From Euwallacea fornicatus (taxonomy: Eukaryota; Arthropoda; Insecta; Coleoptera; Curculionidae): a stretch of DNA of 64,000 nucleotides. The notes below the pieces were generated by a model, which was given only the letters and a program-made list of their open reading frames with translations, made no database searches and was not told where the DNA came from. Location of the stretch: contig NW_027096037.1 in assembly GCF_040115645.1 (NCBI RefSeq), positions 496,001 to 560,000 on the forward strand, given 5' to 3'. Numbering within the stretch: position 1 is the stretch's first letter; the number at the start of each line of letters is the position of its first letter. This document shows, in pieces, positions 37,509 to 50,660 of the stretch. Made by a program: the position numbers and the translations under genes.

Positions 37509-40500
37509 TTCCTTAAACAAAGTGTCAAATTAATCAGCTCTTCGAGGCCTTTAAAATGTCACAACACATCATCTTTGCATCTTGATGAATTTCCAAGAAA
37601 AATAGTACTTTGTGTACTCGAACACACAACTTTTGGGACTTTTCAAATACTGAAACTCGATAACTACGGAAAATGAGGACCAAATTCCTTAAACAAAGTG
37701 TCAAATTAATCAGCACTACGAGGCCTTTAAGATTCATAACACATCAACTTTGCATCTAGTTGAATTTCCAAGAAAAATAGTACTTTGTGTACTCGAACAC
37801 ACAACTTTTGGGACTTTTCAAATACTGAAACTCGATAACTACGGAAAATGAGGACCAAATTCCTTAAACAAAGTGTCAAATTAATCAGCACTACGAGGCC
37901 TTTAAGATTCATAACACATCAACTTTGCATCTAGTTGAATTTCCAAGAAAAATAGTACTTTGTGTACTCGAACACACAACTTTTATGACTTTTCAAACTC
38001 TGAAACTCGATAACTACGGACAATTAGTACCAAATTCCTTAAACAATGTGTCAAATTAATCAGCTATACGAAGGCCTTTAAGATTCACAACACATCAACT
38101 TTGCATCTAGTTGAATTTCCAAGAAAAATAGTACTTTGTGTACTCGAACCCACAACTTTTATGACTTTTCAAACTCTGAAACTCGATAACTACGGACAAT
38201 TAGTACCAAATTCCTTAAACAATGTGTCAAATTAATCAGCTATACGAAGGCCTTTAAGATTCACAACACATCAACTTTGCATCTAGTTGAATTTCCAAGA
38301 AAAATAGTACTTTGTGTACTCGAACACACAACTTTTGGGACTTTTCAAACTCTGAAACACGATAACTACGGAAAATGAGGACCAAATTCCTTAAACAAAG
38401 TGTCAAATTAATCAGCACTACGAGGCCTTTAAGATTCACAACACATCAACTTTGCATCTAGTTGAATTTCCAAGAAAAATAGTACTTTGTGTACTCGAAC
38501 ACACAACTTTTGGGACTTTTCAAATACTGAAACTCGATAACTACGGAAAATGAGGACCAAATTCCTTAAACAAAGTGTCAAATTAATCAGCACTACGAGG
38601 CCTTTAAGATTCACAACACATCATCTTTGCATCTAGTTGAATTTCCAAGAAAAATAGTACTTTGTGTACTCGAACACACAACTTTTGGGCCTTTTCAAAT
38701 ACTGAAACTCGATAACTACGGAAAATGAGTACCAAATTCCTTAAACAAAGTGTCAAATTAATCAGCACTACGAGGCCTTTAAGATTCACAACACATCAAC
38801 TTTGCATCTAGTTGAATTTCCAAGAAAAATAGTACTTTGTGTACTCGAACACACAACTTTTGGGACTTTTCAAATACTGAAACTCGATAACTACGGAAAA
38901 TGAGTACCAAATTCCTTAAACAAAGTGTCAAATTAATCAGCACTACGAGGCCTTTAAGATTCACAACGCATCAACTTTGCATCTAGTTGAATTTCCAAGA
39001 AAAATAGTACTTTGTGTACTCGAACACACAACTTTTGGGACTTTTCAAACTCTGAAACACGATAACTACGGAAAATGAGGACCAAATTCCTTAAACAAAG
39101 TGTCAAATTAATCAGCACTACGAGGCCTTTAAGATTCACAACACATCATCTTTGCATCTAGTTGAATTTCCAAGAAAAATAGTACTTTGTGTACTCGAAC
39201 ACACAACTTTTGGGACTTTTCAAATACTGAAACTCGATAACTACGGAAAATGAGGACCAAATTCCTTAAACAAAGTGTCAAATTAATCAGCACTACGAGG
39301 CCTTTAAGATTCACAACACATCATCTTTGCATCTAGTTGAATTTCCAAGAAAAATAGTACTTTGTGTACTCGAACACACAACTTTTGGGGCTTTTCAAAT
39401 ACTGAAACTCGATAACTACGGAAAATGAGGACCAAATTCCTTAAACAAAGTGTCAAATTAATCAGCACTACGAGGCCTTTAAGATTCACAACACATCATC
39501 TTTGCATCTAGTTGAATTTCCAAGAAAAATAGTACTTTGTGTACTCGAACACACAACTTTTGGGACTTTTCAAATACTGAAACTCGATAACTACGGAAAA
39601 TGAGGACCAAATTCCTTAAACAAAGTGTCAAATTAATCAGCACTACGAGGCCTTTAAGATTCACAACACATCATCTTTGCATCTAGTTGAATTTCCAAGA
39701 AAAATAGTACTTTGTGTACTCGAACACACAACTTTTGGGACTTTTCAAACTCTGAAACACGATAACTACGGAAAATGAGGACCAAATTCCTTAAACAAAG
39801 TGTCAAATTAATCAGCACTACGAGGCCTTTAAGATTCACAACACATCAACTTTGCATCTAGTTGAATTGCCAAGGAAAATAGTACTTTGTGCACTCGAAC
39901 ACACAACTTTTGGGGCTTTTCAAATACTGAAACTCGATAACTACGGAAAATTAGGACCAAATTCCTTAAACAAAGTGTCAAATTAATCAGCACTACGAGG
40001 CCTTTAAGATTCACAACACATCATCTTTGCATCTAGTTGAATTTCCAAGAAAAATAGTACTTTGTGTACTCGAACACACAACTTTTGGGACTTTTCAAAC
40101 TCTGAAACACGATAACTACGGAAAATGAGGACCAAATTCCTTAAACAAAGTGTCAAATTAATCAGCACTACGAGGCCTTTAAGATTCACAACACATCATC
40201 TTTGCATCTAGTTGAATTTCCAAGAAAAATAGTACTTTGTGTACTCGAACACACAACTTTTATGACTTTTCAAACTCTGAAACTCGATAACTACGGACAA
40301 TTAGTACCAAATTCCTTAAACAAAGTGTCAAATTAATCAGCTCTTCGAGGCCTTTAAAATGTCACAACACATCATCTTTGCATCTTGATGAATTTCCAAG
40401 AAAAATAGTACTTTGTGTACTCGAACACACAACTTTTGGGACTTTTCAAATACTGAAACTCGATAACTACGGAAAATGAGGACCAAATTCCTTAAACAAA

Positions 40501-40838
40501 GTGTCAAATTAATCAGCACTACGAGGCCTTTAAGATTCATAACACATCAACTTTGCATCTAGTTGAATTTCCAAGAAAAATAGTACTTTGTGTACTCGAA
40601 CACACAACTTTTATGACTTTTCAAACTCTGAAACTCGATAACTACGGACAATTAGTACCAAATTCCTTAAACAATGTGTCAAATTAATCAGCTATACGAA
40701 GGCCTTTAAGATTCACAACACATCAACTTTGCATCTAGTTGAATTTCCAAGAAAAATAGTACTTTGTGTACTCGAACCCACAACTTTTATGACTTTTCAA
40801 ACTCTGAAACTCGATAACTACGGAAAATGAGTACCAAA
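37509..40838 (+). repeat. Second irregular HOR-like stretch
   Basis: Nineteen monomers start with S-G at 37509. The run cataac-P, T-P, T-H at 37860-38386 repeats 36982-37508 at 878 bp. From 38562 the HOR order R, G, gcat-H appears. It is interrupted by extra catc-G, catc-Q and catc-G monomers (39087, 39262, 39437), then resumes with H, ttgcc-Q, H, P, S-G, cataac-P and T. The catc-Q monomer at 39262 is a combination I saw nowhere else. The trimer at 40312-40838 leads into the first regular HOR copy. Confidence 0.8.
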
Positions 40839-42942
40839 TTCCTTAAACAAAGTGTCAAATTAATCAGCTCTTCGAGGCCTTTAAAATGTCACAACACATC
40901 ATCTTTGCATCTTGATGAATTTCCAAGAAAAATAGTACTTTGTGTACTCGAACACACAACTTTTGGGACTTTTCAAATACTGAAACTCGATAACTACGGA
41001 AAATGAGGACCAAATTCCTTAAACAAAGTGTCAAATTAATCAGCACTACGAGGCCTTTAAGATTCACAACACATCATCTTTGCATCTAGTTGAATTTCCA
41101 AGAAAAATAGTACTTTGTGTACTCGAACACACAACTTTTGGGCCTTTTCAAATACTGAAACTCGATAACTACGGAAAATGAGTACCAAATTCCTTAAACA
41201 AAGAGTCAAATTAATCAGCACTACGAGGCCTTTAAGATTCACAACACATCAACTTTGCATCTAGTTGAATTTCCAAGAAAAATAGTACTTTGTGTACTCG
41301 AACACACAACTTTTGGGACTTTTCAAATACTGAAACTCGATAACTACGGAAAATGAGTACCAAATTCCTTAAACAAAGTGTCAAATTAATCAGCACTACG
41401 AGGCCTTTAAGATTCACAACGCATCAACTTTGCATCTAGTTGAATTTCCAAGAAAAATAGTACTTTGTGTACTCGAACACACAACTTTTGGGACTTTTCA
41501 AACTCTGAAACACGATAACTACGGAAAATGAGGACCAAATTCCTTAAACAAAGTGTCAAATTAATCAGCACTACGAGGCCTTTAAGATTCACAACACATC
41601 ATCTTTGCATCTAGTTGAATTTCCAAGAAAAATAGTACTTTGTGTACTCGAACACACAACTTTTGGGACTTTTCAAACTCTGAAACACGATAACTACGGA
41701 AAATGAGGACCAAATTCCTTAAACAAAGTGTCAAATTAATCAGCACTACGAGGCCTTTAAGATTCACAACACATCAACTTTGCATCTAGTTGAATTGCCA
41801 AGGAAAATAGTACTTTGTGCACTCGAACACACAACTTTTGGGGCTTTTCAAATACTGAAACTCGATAACTACGGAAAATTAGGACCAAATTCCTTAAACA
41901 AAGTGTCAAATTAATCAGCACTACGAGGCCTTTAAGATTCACAACACATCATCTTTGCATCTAGTTGAATTTCCAAGAAAAATAGTACTTTGTGTACTCG
42001 AACACACAACTTTTGGGACTTTTCAAAATCTGAAACACGATAACTACGGAAAATGAGGACCAAATTCCTTAAACAAAGTGTCAAATTAATCAGCACTACG
42101 AGGCCTTTAAGATTCACAACACATCATCTTTGCATCTAGTTGAATTTCCAAGAAAAATAGTACTTTGTGTACTCGAAAACACAACTTTTATGACTTTTCA
42201 AACTCTGAAACTCGATAACTACGGACAATTAGTACCAAATTCCTTAAACAATGTGTCAAATTAATCAGCTATACGAAGGCCTTTAAGATTCACAACACAT
42301 CAATTTTGCATCTAGTTGAATTTCCAAGAAAAATAGTACTTTGTGTACTCGAACCCACAACTTTTATGACTTTTCAAACTCTGAAACTCGATAACTACGG
42401 AAAATGAGTACCAAATTCCTTAAACAAAGTGTCAAATTAATCAGCTCTTCGAGGCCTTTAAAATGTCACAACACATCATCTTTGCATCTTGATGAATTTC
42501 CAAGAAAAATAGTACTTTGTGTACTCGAACACACAACTTTTGGGACTTTTCAAATACTGAAACTCGATAACTACGGAAAATGAGGACCAAATTCCTTAAA
42601 CAAAGTGTCAAATTAATCAGCACTACGAGGCCTTTAAGATTCATAACACATCAACTTTGCATCTAGTTGAATTTCCAAGAAAAATAGTACTTTGTGTACT
42701 CGAACACACAACTTTTATGACTTTTCAAACTCTGAAACTCGATAACTACGGACAATTAGTACCAAATTCCTTAAACAATGTGTCAAATTAATCAGCTATA
42801 CGAAGGCCTTTAAGATTCACAACACATCAACTTTGCATCTAGTTGAATTTCCAAGAAAAATAGTACTTTGTGTACTCGAACCCACAACTTTTATGACTTT
42901 TCAAACTCTGAAACTCGATAACTACGGAAAATGAGTACCAAA
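40839..42942 (+). repeat. 12-monomer HOR, copy A (2104 bp)
   Basis: Monomer order with starts: S-G 40839, catc-R 41015, caac-G 41190, gcat-H 41365, catc-H 41540, ttgcc-Q 41715, catc-H 41890, catc-P ending ACAATTAG 42065, T-P with GAACCCAC 42240, S-G 42416, cataac-P 42592 and T-P 42767. Four 176-bp and eight 175-bp units sum to 2104. Private substitutions in this copy are 41204 (A for T), 42028 (A for C), 42178 (A for C) and 42304 (T for C). Confidence 0.93.
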
Positions 42943-45573
42943 TTCCTTAAACAAAGTGTCAAATTAATCAGCTCTTCGAGGCCTTTAAAATGTCACAACA
43001 CATCATCTTTGCATCTTGATGAATTTCCAAGAAAAATAGTACTTTGTGTACTCGAACACACAACTTTTGGGACTTTTCAAATACTGAAACTCGATAACTA
43101 CGGAAAATGAGGACCAAATTCCTTAAACAAAGTGTCAAATTAATCAGCACTACGAGGCCTTTAAGATTCACAACACATCATCTTTGCATCTAGTTGAATT
43201 TCCAAGAAAAATAGTACTTTGTGTACTCGAACACACAACTTTTGGGCCTTTTCAAATACTGAAACTCGATAACTACGGAAAATGAGTACCAAATTCCTTA
43301 AACAAAGTGTCAAATTAATCAGCACTACGAGGCCTTTAAGATTCACAACACATCAACTTTGCATCTAGTTGAATTTCCAAGAAAAATAGTACTTTGTGTA
43401 CTCGAACACACAACTTTTGGGACTTTTCAAATACTGAAACTCGATAACTACGGAAAATGAGTACCAAATTCCTTAAACAAAGTGTCAAATTAATCAGCAC
43501 TACGAGGCCTTTAAGATTCACAACGCATCAACTTTGCATCTAGTTGAATTTCCAAGAAAAATAGTACTTTGTGTACTCGAACACACAACTTTTGGGACTT
43601 TTCAAACTCTGAAACACGATAACTACGGAAAATGAGGACCAAATTCCTTAAACAAAGTGTCAAATTAATCAGCACTACGAGGCCTTTAAGATTCACAACA
43701 CATCATCTTTGCATCTAGTTGAATTTCCAAGAAAAATAGTACTTTGTGTACTCGAACACACAACTTTTGGGACTTTTCAAACTCTGAAACACGATAACTA
43801 CGGAAAATGAGGACCAAATTCCTTAAACAAAGTGTCAAATTAATCAGCACTACGAGGCCTTTAAGATTCACAACACATCAACTTTGCATCTAGTTGAATT
43901 GCCAAGGAAAATAGTACTTTGTGCACTCGAACACACAACTTTTGGGGCTTTTCAAATACTGAAACTCGATAACTACGGAAAATTAGGACCAAATTCCTTA
44001 AACAAAGTGTCAAATTAATCAGCACTACGAGGCCTTTAAGATTCACAACACATCATCTTTGCATCTAGTTGAATTTCCAAGAAAAATAGTACTTTGTGTA
44101 CTCGAACACACAACTTTTGGGACTTTTCAAACTCTGAAACACGATAACTACGGAAAATGAGGACCAAATTCCTTAAACAAAGTGTCAAATTAATCAGCAC
44201 TACGAGGCCTTTAAGATTCACAACACATCATCTTTGCATCTAGTTGAATTTCCAAGAAAAATAGTACTTTGTGTACTCGAACACACAACTTTTATGACTT
44301 TTCAAACTCTGAAACTCGATAACTAAGGAAAATGAGTACCAAATTCCTTAAACAAAGTGTCAAATTAATCAGCACTACGAGGCCTTTAAGATTCATGACA
44401 CATCAACTTTGCATCTAGTTGAATTTCCAAGAAAAATAGTACTTTGTGTACTCGAACACACAACTTTTATGACTTTTCAAACTCTGAAACTCGATAACTA
44501 CGGACAATTAGTACCAAATTCCTTAAACAATGTGTCAAATTAATCAGCTATACGAAGGCCTTTAAGATTCACAACACATCAACTTTGCATCTAGTTGAAT
44601 TTCCAAGAAAAATAGTACTTTGTGTACTCGAACCCACAACTTTTATGACTTTTCAAACTCTGAAACTCGATAACTACGGAAAATGAGTACCAAATTCCTT
44701 AAACAAAGTGTCAAATTAATCAGCTCTTCGAGGCCTTTAAAATGTCACAACACATCATCTTTGCATCTTGATGAATTTCCAAGAAAAATAGTACTTTGTG
44801 TACTCGAACACACAACTTTTATGACTTTTCAAACTCTGAAACTCGATAACTACGGAAAATGAGTACCAAATTCCTTAAACAAAGTGTCAAATTAATCAGC
44901 TCTTCGAGGCCTTTAAAATGTCACAACACATCATCTTTGCATCTTGATGAATTTCCAAGAAAAATAGTACTTTGTGTACTCGAACCCACAACTTTTATGA
45001 CTTTTCAAACTCTGAAACTCGATAACTACGGAAAATGAGTACCAAATTCCTTAAACAAAGTGTCAAATTAATCAGCTCTTCGAGGCCTTTAAAATGTCAC
45101 AACACATCATCTTTGCATCTTGATGAATTTCCAAGAAAAATAGTACTTTGTGTACTCGAACACACAACTTTTGGGACTTTTCAAATACTGAAACTCGATA
45201 ACTACGGAAAATGAGGACCAAATTCCTTAAACAAAGTGTCAAATTAATCAGCACTACGAGGCCTTTAAGATTCATAACACATCAACTTTGCATCTAGTTG
45301 AATTTCCAAGAAAAATAGTACTTTGTGTACTCGAACACACAACTTTTATGACTTTTCAAACTCTGAAACTCGATAACTACGGACAATTAGTACCAAATTC
45401 CTTAAACAATGTGTCAAATTAATCAGCTATACGAAGGCCTTTAAGATTCACAACACATCAACTTTGCATCTAGTTGAATTTCCAAGAAAAATAGTACTTT
45501 GTGTACTCGAACCCACAACTTTTATGACTTTTCAAACTCTGAAACTCGATAACTACGGAAAATGAGTACCAAA
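42943..45573 (+). repeat. HOR copy B, expanded to 15 monomers (2631 bp)
   Basis: The first seven monomers are as in copy A. Then come P with CTAAGG (44169), cataac-P with a private G at 44397, T-P (44519), S-P (44695), S with GAACCCAC and P tail (44871), S-G (45047), cataac-P (45223) and T-P (45398). The S-P pair is an extra module also found in copy C and in the 3330-bp duplication (from 31723 and 35053). Confidence 0.9.
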
Positions 45574-48556
45574 TTCCTTAAACAAAGTGTCAAATTAATC
45601 AGCTCTTCGAGGCCTTTAAAATGTCACAACACATCATCTTTGCATCTTGATGAATTTCCAAGAAAAATAGTACTTTGTGTACTCGAACACACAACTTTTG
45701 GGACTTTTCAAATACTGAAACTCGATAACTACGGAAAATGAGGACCAAATTCCTTAAACAAAGTGTCAAATTAATCAGCACTACGAGGCCTTTAAGATTC
45801 ACAACACATCATCTTTGCATCTAGTTGAATTTCCAAGAAAAATAGTACTTTGTGTACTCGAACACACAACTTTTGGGCCTTTTCAAATACTGAAACTCGA
45901 TAACTACGGAAAATGAGTACCAAATTCCTTAAACAAAGTGTCAAATTAATCAGCACTACGAGGCCTTTAAGATTCACAACACATCAACTTTGCATCTAGT
46001 TGAATTTCCAAGAAAAATAGTACTTTGTGTACTCGAACACACAACTTTTGGGACTTTTCAAATACTGAAACTCGATAACTACGGAAAATGAGTACCAAAT
46101 TCCTTAAACAAAGTGTCAAATTAATCAGCACTACGAGGCCTTTAAGATTCACAACGCATCAACTTTGCATCTAGTTGAATTTCCAAGAAAAATAGTACTT
46201 TGTGTACTCGAACACACAACTTTTGGGACTTTTCAAACTCTGAAACACGATAACTACGGAAAATGAGGACCAAATTCCTTAAACAAAGTGTCAAATTAAT
46301 CAGCACTACGAGGCCTTTAAGATTCACAACACATCATCTTTGCATCTAGTTGAATTTCCAAGAAAAATAGTACTTTGTGTACTCGAACACACAACTTTTG
46401 GGACTTTTCAAACTCTGAAACACGATAACTACGGAAAATGAGGACCAAATTCCTTAAACAAAGTGTCAAATTAATCAGCACTACGAGGCCTTTAAGATTC
46501 ACAACACATCAACTTTGCATCTAGTTGAATTGCCAAGGAAAATAGTACTTTGTGCACTCGAACACACAACTTTTGGGGCTTTTCAAATACTGAAACTCGA
46601 TAACTACGGAAAATTAGGACCAAATTCCTTAAACAAAGTGTCAAATTAATCAGCACTACGAGGCCTTTAAGATTCACAACACATCATCTTTGCATCTAGT
46701 TGAATTTCCAAGAAAAATAGTACTTTGTGTACTCGAACACACAACTTTTGGGACTTTTCAAACTCTGAAACACGATAACTACGGAAAATGAGGACCAAAT
46801 TCCTTAAACAAAGTGTCAAATTAATCAGCACTACGAGGCCTTTAAGATTCACAACACATCATCTTTGCATCTAGTTGAATTTCCAAGAAAAATAGTACTT
46901 TGTGTACTCGAACACACAACTTTTATGACTTTTCAAACTCTGCAACTCGATAACTACGGACAATTAGTACCAAATTCCTTAAACAATGTGTCAAATTAAT
47001 CAGCTATACGAAGGCCTTTAAGATTCACAACACATCAACTTTGCATCTAGTTGAATTTCCAAGAAAAATAGTACTTTGTGTACTCGAACCCACAACTTTT
47101 ATGACTTTTCAAACTCTGAAACTCGATAACTACGGAAAATGAGTACCAAATTCCTTAAACAAAGTGTCAAATTAATCAGCTCTTCGAGGCCTTTAAAATG
47201 TCACAACACATCATCTTTGCATCTTGATGAATTTCCAAGAAAAATAGTACTTTGTGTACTCGAACACACAACTTTTGGGACTTTTCAAATACTGAAACTC
47301 GATAACTACGGAAAATGAGGACCAAATTCCTTAAACAAAGTGTCAAATTAATCAGCACTACGAGGCCTTTAAGATTCATAACACATCAACTTTGCATCTA
47401 GTTGAATTTCCAAGAAAAATAGTACTTTGTGTACTCGAACACACAACTTTTATGACTTTTCAAACTCTGAAACTCGATAACTACGGACAATTAGTACCAA
47501 ATTCCTTAAACAATGTGTCAAATTAATCAGCTATACGAAGGCCTTTAAGATTCACAACACATCAACTTTGCATCTAGTTGAATTTCCAAGAAAAATAGTA
47601 CTTTGTGTACTCGAACCCACAACTTTTATGACTTTTCAAACTCTGAAACTCGATAACTACGGAAAATGAGTACCAAATTCCTTAAACAAAGTGTCAAATT
47701 AATCAGCTCTTCGAGGCCTTTAAAATGTCACAACACATCATCTTTGCATCTTGATGAATTTCCAAGAAAAATAGTACTTTGTGTACTCGAACACACAACT
47801 TTTATGACTTTTCAAACTCTGAAACTCGATAACTACGGAAAATGAGTACCAAATTCCTTAAACAAAGTGTCAAATTAATCAGCTCTTCGAGGCCTTTAAA
47901 ATGTCACAACACATCATCTTTGCATCTTGATGAATTTCCAAGAAAAATAGTACTTTGTGTACTCGAACCCACAACTTTTATGACTTTTCAAACTCTGAAA
48001 CTCGATAACTACGGAAAATGAGTACCAAATTCCTTAAACAAAGTGTCAAATTAATCAGCTCTTCGAGGCCTTTAAAATGTCACAACACATCATCTTTGCA
48101 TCTTGATGAATTTCCAAGAAAAATAGTACTTTGTGTACTCGAACACACAACTTTTGGGACTTTTCAAATACTGAAACTCGATAACTACGGAAAATGAGGA
48201 CCAAATTCCTTAAACAAAGTGTCAAATTAATCAGCACTACGAGGCCTTTAAGATTCATAACACATCAACTTTGCATCTAGTTGAATTTCCAAGAAAAATA
48301 GTACTTTGTGTACTCGAACACACAACTTTTATGACTTTTCAAACTCTGAAACTCGATAACTACGGACAATTAGTACCAAATTCCTTAAACAATGTGTCAA
48401 ATTAATCAGCTATACGAAGGCCTTTAAGATTCACAACACATCAACTTTGCATCTAGTTGAATTTCCAAGAAAAATAGTACTTTGTGTACTCGAACCCACA
48501 ACTTTTATGACTTTTCAAACTCTGAAACTCGATAACTACGGAAAATGAGTACCAAA
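45574..48556 (+). repeat. HOR copy C, expanded to 17 monomers (2983 bp)
   Basis: This is the full 12-monomer order (45574-47677) followed by S-P (47678), S with GAACCCAC and P tail (47854), S-G (48030), cataac-P (48206) and T-P (48381). The five-monomer addition of 879 bp has the same composition as the last five monomers of copy B, 3158 bp upstream. A private C is at 46943. Confidence 0.9.
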
Positions 48557-50660
48557 TTCCTTAAACAAAGTGTCAAATTAATCAGCTCTTCGAGGCCTTT
48601 AAAATGTCACAACACATCATCTTTGCATCTTGATGAATTTCCAAGAAAAATAGTACTTTGTGTACTCGAACACACAACTTTTGGGACTTTTCAAATACTG
48701 AAACTCGATAACTACGGAAAATGAGGACCAAATTCCTTAAACAAAGTGTCAAATTAATCAGCACTACGAGGCCTTTAAGATTCACAACACATCATCTTTG
48801 CATCTAGTTGAATTTCCAAGAAAAATAGTACTTTGTGTACTCGAACACACAACTTTTGGGCCTTTTCAAATACTGAAACTCGATAACTACGGAAAATGAG
48901 TACCAAATTCCTTAAACAAAGTGTCAAATTAATCAGCACTACGAGGCCTTTAAGATTCACAACACATCAACTTTGCATCTAGTTGAATTTCCAAGAAAAA
49001 TAGTACTTTGTGTACTCGAACACACAACTTTTGGGACTTTTCAAATACTGAAACTCGATAACTACGGAAAATGAGTACCAAATTCCTTAAACAAAGTGTC
49101 AAATTAATCAGCACTACGAGGCCTTTAAGATTCACAACGCATCAACTTTGCATCTAGTTGAATTTCCAAGAAAAATAGTACTTTGTGTACTCGAACACAC
49201 AACTTTTGGGACTTTTCAAACTCTGAAACACGATAACTACGGAAAATGAGGACCAAATTCCTTAAACAAAGTGTCAAATTAATCAGCACTACGAGGCCTT
49301 TAAGATTCACAACACATCATCTTTGCATCTAGTTGAATTTCCAAGAAAAATAGTACTTTGTGTACTCGAACACACAACTTTTGGGACTTTTCAAACTCTG
49401 AAACACGATAACTACGGAAAATGAGGACCAAATTCCTTAAACAAAGTGTCAAATTAATCAGCACTACGAGGCCTTTAAGATTCACAACACATCAACTTTG
49501 CATCTAGTTGAATTGCCAAGGAAAATAGTACTTTGTGCACTCGAACACACAACTTTTGGGGCTTTTCAAATACTGAAACTCGATAACTACGGAAAATTAG
49601 GACCAAATTCCTTAAACAATGTGTCAAATTAATCAGCACTACGAGGCCTTTAAGATTCACAACACATCATCTTTGCATCTAGTTGAATTTCCAAGAAAAA
49701 TAGTACTTTGTGTACTCGAACACACAACTTTTGGGACTTTTCAAACTCTGAAACACGATAACTACGGAAAATGAGGACCAAATTCCTTAAACAAAGTGTC
49801 AAATTAATCAGCACTACGAGGCCTTTAAGATTCACAACACATCATCTTTGCATCTAGTTGAATTTCCAAGAAAAATAGTACTTTGTGTACTCGAACACAC
49901 AACTTTTATGACTTTTCAAACTCTGAAACTCGATAACTACGGACAATTAGTACCAAATTCCTTAAACAATGTGTCAAATTAATCAGCTATACGAAGGCCT
50001 TTAAGATTCACAACACATCAACTTTGCATCTAGTTGAATTTCCAAGAAAAATAGTACTTTGTGTACTCGAACCCACAACTTTTATGACTTTTCAAACTCT
50101 GAAACTCGATAACTACGGAAAATGAGTACCAAATTCCTTAAACAAAGTGTCAAATTAATCAGCTCTTCGAGGCCTTTAAAATGTCACAACACATCATCTT
50201 TGCATCTTGATGAATTTCCAAGAAAAATAGTACTTTGTGTACTCGAACACACAACTTTTGGGACTTTTCAAATACTGAAACTCGATAACTACGGAAAATG
50301 AGGACCAAATTCCTTAAACAAAGTGTCAAATTAATCAGCACTACGAGGCCTTTAAGATTCATAACACATCAACTTTGCATCTAGTTGAATTTCCAAGAAA
50401 AATAGTACTTTGTGTACTCGAACACACAACTTTTATGACTTTTCAAACTCTGAAACTCGATAACTACGGACAATTAGTACCAAATTCCTTAAACAATGTG
50501 TCAAATTAATCAGCTATACGAAGGCCTTTAAGATTCACAACACATCAACTTTGCATCTAGTTGAATTTCCAAGAAAAATAGTACTTTGTGTACTCGAACC
50601 CACAACTTTTATGACTATTCAAACTCTGAAACTCGATAACTACGGAAAATGAGTACCAAA
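48557..50660 (+). repeat. 12-monomer HOR, copy D (2104 bp)
   Basis: Regular order with starts 48557, 48733, 48908, 49083, 49258, 49433, 49608, 49783, 49958, 50134, 50310 and 50485. The monomer at 49608 has a private T-class AATGTG near 49620. The last T monomer has the private change ATGACTATTC (A at 50617), shared with copy E. Confidence 0.93.
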
